The notes under the pieces: model-generated
Database searches by the model: none
Seen by the model: the letters and a program-made list of their open reading frames with translations, nothing else
What the model was told of the DNA's origin: nothing
Program-made: the position numbers and the translations under genes
Shown: positions 58,870 through 64,000 of the stretch, one piece after another
How the letters are laid out: the number at the start of each line of letters is the position of its first letter
How positions within the stretch are numbered: position 1 is the stretch's first letter
NCBI RefSeq assembly: GCF_000785435.2
Contig: NZ_JTDB02000002.1
Location: 248,001 to 312,000, forward strand
DNA from: Paraburkholderia sacchari
Lineage (GTDB): Bacteria > Pseudomonadota > Gammaproteobacteria > Burkholderiales > Burkholderiaceae
Length of the DNA: 64,000 nt
Reading direction: 5' to 3'

Positions 58870-59456
58870 CCATCAAACGCTTCTTCCCGCTACGCTTCGC
58901 GATCCTGATCGGGATTGCGCTGGCTTTCGGCCTGCTGGCCGTCAAGCCGGCGCGCGCCGATTCGATCTCGGTGCAACGGGCGTCGCTGCAAGCCGACGGC
59001 TCTGGCTGGAGCCTCGATGCACGCTTCGACTTCGAGCTCAATAGCAGCCTGGAAGATGCGGTCAACAAGGGCATTCCGCTGTACTTCACCACCGACTTCG
59101 AACTCACGCGCCCGCGCTGGTACTGGTTCGACGAGCAGCCCGCGAGCGTCTCGCAAAGCATTCGGCTCTCGTTCCAGCCGCTCACGCGCGAGTACCGCGT
59201 ATCGAGCGGCGGGCTGCAGCTCGGCTTTTCGACGCTGGCCGACGCGCTCGCCGTCATCAAGCACGTCACGTCGTGGCATGTGATCGACAGCAAGCAGGTG
59301 CACGCGGGCGAGACCTATACGGCGTCGGTGCGCATGCAGCTCGACGTTGCGCTCATGCCCAAGCCGTTCCAGATCGATGCGGTCAACAACCGCGACTGGA
59401 ACCTCGCTTCCGACTGGAAGCGCTTTAACTTCACGGTGACCGAACGTGCTAAATAA
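58866..59456 (+). CDS. DUF4390 domain protein
   Basis: Encodes 196 residues from GTG 58866, which overlaps the rsmB stop (GTGA). A signal peptide or anchor (about residues 1-31, ending ARA) precedes a beta-rich domain with the NSSLEDAVNKGIPLYFTTDFELTRPRWYWFDE segment characteristic of DUF4390. It is found almost only between rsmB and a NtrY-type kinase gene, so it may act with the sensor in the periplasm. Its stop overlaps the ntrY start by 11 bases. Confidence 0.88.
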   Translation: MTIKRFFPLRFAILIGIALAFGLLAVKPARADSISVQRASLQADGSGWSLDARFDFELNSSLEDAVNKGIPLYFTTDFELTRPRWYWFDEQPASVSQSIRLSFQPLTREYRVSSGGLQLGFSTLADALAVIKHVTSWHVIDSKQVHAGETYTASVRMQLDVALMPKPFQIDAVNNRDWNLASDWKRFNFTVTERAK

Positions 59457-61899
59457 AGTGCGCCGCGCCACCAGTGTCAGCAGCATCGTCGTCAGGCTGC
59501 TTGTATCCACCGTCGCGTTCACCGCGACGCTGCTGCTCGTGCTGCTTGCCGCCGCGAGCGCGAACACCGAATTCTTCGACCGCTACTACGGCTGGCTCTA
59601 TGCGGCCAACATCGGCGTTGCGCTGATCTTTCTCTCGGTGGTCACGGCGCTCGTGATCGTGATCGTCGTGCGCCTGCGGCGCGGCAAGTTCGGCACGCGC
59701 TTGCTGGCCAAGCTCGCGTTTTTCTTCGCGCTCGTGGGCGTGGTGCCGGGCGGCATCATCTACGTCGTTTCGTATCAGTTCGTCTCGCGCTCGATCGAAT
59801 CGTGGTTCGACGTGAACGTGGAGACCGCGCTCACGGCGGGCCTCAATCTCGGGCGCGGCATGCTCGACGCCTCGCTCTCCGATCTGCAAACCAAGGCGCG
59901 TCTGATGGCCGAGCAGATCGCAACCGGCCAGGCCGCGGGCACCACGCTCACGCTGCTGCGCGCGCGCGACCAGTTCGGCGTGCAGGACGCCACCATCGTC
60001 GAGCCGGTGCGCAGCATGTCGGGCGCGGCGCCGGAGATGCACGTGGTCGCGCAGGCATCGAGCAACTTCTCCTCGTTGATGCCGGCCGATCTGCCCACCG
60101 CGCTGATGATCGATCAGGCGCGTGGGCGCGGCTACGCGGCGATCGAAGGCGAAGTCGATGGCGACCCGAAGCTGCACGGTCCGAAGGGCGCGCTGCGGCT
60201 GCGGGTGGTCACGCGCATTCCCGATGCGAATACCACCGACCTGCAACCGGTCGAGCGCTTCCTGCAACTGGAGCAGCCGGTGCCCGCCGCGCTCGCGCGC
60301 AACGCCGACGCCGTGCAGCGTGCCTATCGCGAGTACCAGGAAAAGGCGCTCGGCCGCACGGGCTTGCGCAAGATGTATATCGGCACGCTCACGCTCGCGC
60401 TCTTTCTTGCCACCTTCGTTGCGATGATGCTGGCGCTCGCGCTCGGCAACCAGCTTGCCAGGCCGCTGTTCCTGCTCGCGCAGGGCACCAAGGAAGTGAC
60501 CGAGGGCGACTACACGCCCAAGCGCGAGATCAAGTCGCGCGACGAACTGGGTTTCCTCACGCAGTCGTTCAACGCGATGACGCGCCAGCTTTCCGAAGCG
60601 CGCCAGGCCGTGGAGAAGAACCGCGTCGCGCTCGAGCATTCGAAGGCGTATCTCGAGAGCATTCTCGCGAATCTCACGGCGGGGGTGTTCGTGTTCGACC
60701 GCCAGTTCCGGCTGACGACGGCGAACCCCGGCGCCGAGCGCATCTTCCGCCATCCGTTCCAGGCGCAGCTGGGCCTGCCGATCGATCATGTGGCCGCGCT
60801 CGGCGACTTCGCGGCGATGGTGCGCAAAGCCTTCGCCGACCAGGAAGCCTCGCGCACCGATCGCGACGGCGGCGACGTCGACCACGGCCACTGGCAGCAG
60901 CAGTTCTCGGTGCCGGTGGCGGGCGAGACCGATCCGCTCACGCTGCTCGTGCGCGGCGCGCGCCTTGTCTCCGACACGGGCCGCGACGCCGGCGACATGC
61001 AGACTTCGGGCTACGTGGTGGTGTTCGACGACATCTCCGACGTGATCTCGGCGCAGCGCTCGGTGGCGTGGGGCGAAGTCGCGCGGCGTCTCGCGCACGA
61101 GATCAAGAATCCGCTCACGCCGATCCAGCTTTCGGCCGAGCGCCTGCAGATGAAGCTCACCGACAAGCTCGCGCCCTCCGACGCCGAGGTGCTCAAGCGC
61201 GGCGCGACCACCATCGTGAATCAGGTCCAGGCGATGAAGCAGATGGTCGACAATTTCCGCGACTACGCCCGCACGCCGCCGGCGGTGCTCGCGAGCCTGC
61301 AACTGAACGACCTCGTGAGCGAAGTGCTCACGCTGTATGGCGCGGAGGAAGGCAAGAGCGCGATCAAGGTCGAGCTTTCCGCGCTGCCGGTCATCCGCGG
61401 CGACGCAACGCAATTGCGCCAGGTGATTCACAACCTTTTGCAAAATGCTCAAGACGCGGTGGCCGATGTCGAGACTCCAGGCGTGACACTGGAGACGCGG
61501 GCCGTAGAATACGGCGATCCGGACGCGGACGGCCGCACGCGCGTCGCGGTGCGGCTCACGGTGTCGGACAACGGGCCTGGTTTCCCGGCGCGCATTCTCA
61601 CGCGCGCATTCGAACCCTATGTGACGACCAAGGCCAAAGGAACAGGACTCGGGCTCGCGATGGTGAAGAAGATCATCGACGAGCACGGCGCGCGCATCGA
61701 CATCCGCAATCGCATGAAAGCGGGCGATGTGATTGAGGGCGCGCAGATCTCGATCCTCTTTCTCCAACTGGCGGATGACGCCAACCCGGACACCCACCCG
61801 GGCGCAACGCCTGATGCCGCCACGCGCGGCGCCGCAAAGGCGGTGCGCGCGGCAACGGAGCAGGGATCAAAAGCAACAGTGCAGACAAGGGCAGCGTAA
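59446..61899 (+). CDS. ntrY: NtrY-like sensor histidine kinase
   Basis: Encodes 817 residues from GTG 59446, inside the DUF4390 gene. It has about four membrane helices (residues 14-115 and 310-335), a periplasmic sensor part, HAMP (about residues 335-385), a PAS domain with ESILANLTAGVFVFD, a HisKA domain with phospho-acceptor His 551 in RRLAHEIKNPLTP, and the ATPase boxes (HNLLQNAQDAV, VSDNGPGFP, TTKAKGTGLGLAMV). NtrY-type kinases sense nitrogen or redox state. The response regulator gene starts immediately after the stop. Confidence 0.93.
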   Translation: MLNKVRRATSVSSIVVRLLVSTVAFTATLLLVLLAAASANTEFFDRYYGWLYAANIGVALIFLSVVTALVIVIVVRLRRGKFGTRLLAKLAFFFALVGVVPGGIIYVVSYQFVSRSIESWFDVNVETALTAGLNLGRGMLDASLSDLQTKARLMAEQIATGQAAGTTLTLLRARDQFGVQDATIVEPVRSMSGAAPEMHVVAQASSNFSSLMPADLPTALMIDQARGRGYAAIEGEVDGDPKLHGPKGALRLRVVTRIPDANTTDLQPVERFLQLEQPVPAALARNADAVQRAYREYQEKALGRTGLRKMYIGTLTLALFLATFVAMMLALALGNQLARPLFLLAQGTKEVTEGDYTPKREIKSRDELGFLTQSFNAMTRQLSEARQAVEKNRVALEHSKAYLESILANLTAGVFVFDRQFRLTTANPGAERIFRHPFQAQLGLPIDHVAALGDFAAMVRKAFADQEASRTDRDGGDVDHGHWQQQFSVPVAGETDPLTLLVRGARLVSDTGRDAGDMQTSGYVVVFDDISDVISAQRSVAWGEVARRLAHEIKNPLTPIQLSAERLQMKLTDKLAPSDAEVLKRGATTIVNQVQAMKQMVDNFRDYARTPPAVLASLQLNDLVSEVLTLYGAEEGKSAIKVELSALPVIRGDATQLRQVIHNLLQNAQDAVADVETPGVTLETRAVEYGDPDADGRTRVAVRLTVSDNGPGFPARILTRAFEPYVTTKAKGTGLGLAMVKKIIDEHGARIDIRNRMKAGDVIEGAQISILFLQLADDANPDTHPGATPDAATRGAAKAVRAATEQGSKATVQTRAA

Positions 61900-62592
61900 A
61901 TGGCAACCATCCTGGTGGTAGACGATGAAATGGGCATCCGGGAATTGCTCTCGGAGATCCTCAGCGACGAAGGACACGTGGTGGAGCTTGCGGAGGACGC
62001 GCAGGAGGCGCGCGAATTCCGTCAGCGCCAGGTACCGGACCTGGTGCTGCTCGATATCTGGATGCCGGACACCGATGGCGTCACGCTGCTCAAGGAATGG
62101 GCCGCGCAGGGCCAATTGACGATGCCCGTCATCATGATGTCGGGGCATGCGACGATCGACACGGCGGTTGAGGCGACCAAGATCGGCGCGCTCAACTTCC
62201 TCGAAAAACCGATTGCGCTGCAAAAGCTGCTGAAGGCGGTCGAGCAGGGGCTCGCGCGCGGCACCGCCGCGCCGGTGCCAGCAACGGCGGCGGGCGCCGC
62301 GAAGCCGGCTGCGGGCGGCCCGGCCGTGGTGGCGTCGTCGGCGGCGCTGCCGGTGCTGGGCGCCGACGGCGCATCGGGCGGCGCGGCCGCCACGGGCGTG
62401 GCGTCGATCTCGTTCGACATCCCGTTGCGCGACGCGCGCGACGCATTCGAGCGCGCCTACTTCGAGTACCACCTCGCGCGCGAGAACGGCAGCATGACGC
62501 GCGTGGCCGAGAAAACCGGTCTCGAGCGCACGCACCTGTACCGCAAGCTCAAGCAGCTCGGCGTGGACCTGGGCAAGAGCAAGGGCGAGTAA
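61900..62592 (+). CDS. NtrX-like response regulator lacking the sigma54 ATPase domain
   Basis: Encodes 230 residues. The receiver domain has the phospho-acceptor Asp 52 in LVLLDIWMPD, with DDE (8-10), a Thr/Ser and a Lys in LEKPIALQKL. An Ala/Gly-rich linker (about residues 122-165) leads to a Fis-type HTH (about residues 185-222: NGSMTRVAEKTGLERTHLYRKLKQLG). A true NtrX has a central AAA+ domain of about 240 residues; none is present, so it cannot activate sigma54. It resembles RegA/PrrA in layout. It directly follows ntrY. Confidence 0.92.
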   Translation: MATILVVDDEMGIRELLSEILSDEGHVVELAEDAQEAREFRQRQVPDLVLLDIWMPDTDGVTLLKEWAAQGQLTMPVIMMSGHATIDTAVEATKIGALNFLEKPIALQKLLKAVEQGLARGTAAPVPATAAGAAKPAAGGPAVVASSAALPVLGADGASGGAAATGVASISFDIPLRDARDAFERAYFEYHLARENGSMTRVAEKTGLERTHLYRKLKQLGVDLGKSKGE

Positions 62593-62656
62593 GCAGATTT
62601 TTTGCGAAAGCTCTTGCGCAGTCCTGTCAGCGTCGCTATAATTCTTCTTCTTCGTT

Positions 62657-62732
62657 GGCCCGGTAGCTCAGTTGGTAGAGCAGCGGATTGAAAATCCGCG
62701 TGTCGATGGTTCGATTCCGTCCCAGGCCACCA
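62657..62732 (+). tRNA. tRNA-Phe (anticodon GAA)
   Basis: The 76-nt sequence begins GGCCCGGTAGCTCAGTTGG, with anticodon loop TTGAAAA carrying GAA, T-arm GGTTCGATTCC and an encoded CCA at 62730-62732. All four stems pair. Confidence 0.97.
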
Positions 62733-62738
62733 GAATGC

Positions 62739-62773
62739 AGCCCCAGGAGATCGTACGATTCCTGGGGCTTTTT
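62739..62773 (+). terminator. Intrinsic terminator after tRNA-Phe
   Basis: AGCCCCAGGA (62739-62748) pairs with TCCTGGGGCT (62760-62769) across an 11-nt loop, followed by T4. Confidence 0.88.
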
Positions 62774-62971
62774 CGTTGTGCCCGCGTACGGTGTGCCCTG
62801 ATCGGGCGAACACAGCGGATGGAATATCAGCGGTATAAAGTAGCGCCGATATTCGCAAAAATACAGCGGCCTATACTGCATTGGCCTGCGCGGGGGAAAG
62901 ACCGCGCGGGCCCGCACGGCGGGTTTTCAAGGCTTGCGACCGCGCGGAACCTCTTGATACGGAGTTTCACG

Positions 62972-63706
62972 GTGACTCGAACAGAACCCAGGAACGGCGC
63001 GCTCGTGCTGTTTTCCGGCGGCCAGGACTCGGCTACGTGCCTTGCCTGGGCGCTCGACCGCTACGACACTGTCGAGACGCTCGGCTTCGATTATGGCCAG
63101 CGGCATCGCGTCGAACTGGAGTGCCGTGAAGGTTTTCGCGCGGCCATCGCGCAGACGTTTCCCGAGTGGGGCGAGCGCCTGGGCGACGATCACATGATCG
63201 ATCTCTCGGTGCTGGGTTCGATCAGCGACACGGCCATGACGCGCGAAATCGAGATCGAGACGGCGGCCAACGGCTTGCCGAACACCTTCGTGCCGGGCCG
63301 AAATCTGATGTTCATGCAGATCGCCGCGGCTATTGCCTACCGGCGCGGGCTCGAGTTCCTTGTGGGCGGCATGTGCGAGACCGACTTCTCGGGCTATCCC
63401 GACTGCCGCGACGACACCATGAAGGCGCTGCAAGTCGCGCTCAATCTGGGCATGGAAACCCGCTTCGTGATCGAAACGCCGCTCATGTGGCTCGACAAGG
63501 CCGACACTTGGCGTCTCGCGCAGCAACTGGGCGGCGAGGCGCTGGTCGAATTGGTGCGCGTGGAAACGCATACGTGCTACGTGGGCGAGCGCGCCGAGCT
63601 CAACGACTGGGGTTTCGGCTGCGGCGAATGCCCGGCGTGCAAGTTGCGCAAGCGTGGCTACGAAGCGTACCTCGCGGGCGAGCACGTGACGCAAGCGCCG
63701 GTCTGA
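62972..63706 (+). CDS. queC: 7-cyano-7-deazaguanine synthase QueC
   Basis: Encodes 244 residues from GTG 62972, with GGAG seven bases upstream; a much longer in-frame extension would run through the tRNA. The ATP-pyrophosphatase P-loop is [14 protein letters not shown] (about residues 14-27). The zinc Cys set is in [12 protein letters not shown] and [12 protein letters not shown] near the C-terminus. It converts 7-carboxy-7-deazaguanine to preQ0 for queuosine in tRNA. The next gene is queE. Confidence 0.95.
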   Translation: MTRTEPRNGALVLFSGGQDSATCLAWALDRYDTVETLGFDYGQRHRVELECREGFRAAIAQTFPEWGERLGDDHMIDLSVLGSISDTAMTREIEIETAANGLPNTFVPGRNLMFMQIAAAIAYRRGLEFLVGGMCETDFSGYPDCRDDTMKALQVALNLGMETRFVIETPLMWLDKADTWRLAQQLGGEALVELVRVETHTCYVGERAELNDWGFGCGECPACKLRKRGYEAYLAGEHVTQAPV

Positions 63707-63849
63707 ACCGACGACGGGCGCGCGCCACGCGTTTTCGCATTGCGTGGCAGCATGAGCGGGGCGGCGCACGGGCGGTGCGTCCCGCAGACATAACGCAGCA
63801 AGACAATCAGCGCCCGAAACAACCCGCTCCCAGCGCGTCGACACGCAGG

Positions 63850-63875
63850 GAACATGCGCAGTGAACATGCGCAGT
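63850..63875 (+). repeat. 13-bp tandem repeat between queC and queE
   Basis: GAACATGCGCAGT occurs twice in direct succession (63850-63862 and 63863-63875), with a third partial match after it. Function unknown; it contains out-of-frame ATG codons. Confidence 0.7.
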
Positions 63876-63896
63876 GAACTTGATCAGGCAGTAAGC

Positions 63897-64000
63897 ATGA
63901 CTTACGCAGTAAAGGAAATTTTCTACACGTTGCAGGGCGAGGGCGCGAACGCCGGGCGTCCGGCCGTGTTTTGCCGGTTCGCCGGCTGCAACTTGTGGTC
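63897..64000 (+). CDS. queE: 7-carboxy-7-deazaguanine synthase QueE, N-terminal part
   Basis: Starts at ATG 63897 and runs off the right edge, giving 34 residues. The pattern VKEIFYTLQGEGANAGRPAVFCRFAGCNLW is the beginning of QueE, which leads into the radical-SAM Cys cluster (the first Cys of that motif would come next). It makes 7-carboxy-7-deazaguanine from the QueD product, the step before QueC. It is in the same direction as queC. Confidence 0.92.
   Translation, partial: MTYAVKEIFYTLQGEGANAGRPAVFCRFAGCNLW

Overview
This is a chromosomal window from a high-GC betaproteobacterium of the Burkholderiaceae, most likely Paraburkholderia or a close relative. The evidence is the linked block mnmE-(HTH)-yidC-yidD-rnpA-rpmH facing dnaA-dnaN-gyrB, the end of a gsp type II secretion cluster nearby, and the run def-fmt-LysE-htpX-rsmB-DUF4390-ntrY-ntrX, which I associate with Burkholderia. 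Almost all genes have the strong G/C third-position bias of that group.

Layout. 1-3.2 kb: the end of the type II secretion operon (gspK partial, L, M, N). 3.2-8.0 kb: an efflux set (outer-membrane channel, MarR regulator, EmrB-type MFS pump) without an adaptor gene. 8.1-21.2 kb: mostly envelope, redox and DNA-repair genes (OmpA-like lipoprotein, gshA, ada-alkA, VOC protein, YaeQ, LysE exporter, HtrA-like protease, PAP2 phosphatase) and several small exported proteins. Two gene-free stretches here look like small-RNA genes. The clearer one, at about 13.93 kb, has a promoter, two CUCCUCC (anti-Shine-Dalgarno) motifs and a terminator within about 100 bp.

21.3-32.4 kb: the replication and RNA/membrane-biogenesis core (mnmE, HTH regulator, yidC, yidD, rnpA, rpmH, then dnaA, dnaN, gyrB). 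32.4-35.9 kb: a small foreign segment of visibly lower GC. It carries a tRNA-3'-end-like scar, the C-terminal remnant of a tyrosine integrase, an overlapping two-gene unit whose second product has ADP-ribosyltransferase-like motifs, a DUF2971-like gene and an unrecognised gene. At its right edge it has cut off the end of a TPR/O-GlcNAc-transferase-like gene. 37.7-38.2 kb: a gene-free AT-rich stretch with a cluster of DnaA-box-like sites, a candidate replication origin about 11 kb from dnaA.

38.2-64 kb: core metabolism and housekeeping. It holds a GyrI-like protein, DUF779 plus aldehyde dehydrogenase (with a possible sigma54 promoter), tRNA-Lys, a thioesterase, a patatin, a 2-hydroxyacid dehydrogenase, GTP-dependent PEP carboxykinase, a LysR regulator, topoisomerase III, a thioredoxin-like protein, dprA diverging from def-fmt, a second LysE exporter, htpX, rsmB-DUF4390-ntrY-ntrX, tRNA-Phe, and queC followed by the start of queE at the window edge.

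All functional calls are from reading the sequence and family knowledge; no searches were run. Starts were chosen from family N-termini, Shine-Dalgarno matches and gene overlaps. The items most worth following are the anti-SD RNA, the ART-like two-gene unit in the foreign segment, the truncation of the glycosyltransferase gene, the DnaA-box cluster, and the large palindrome in front of the HTH regulator.
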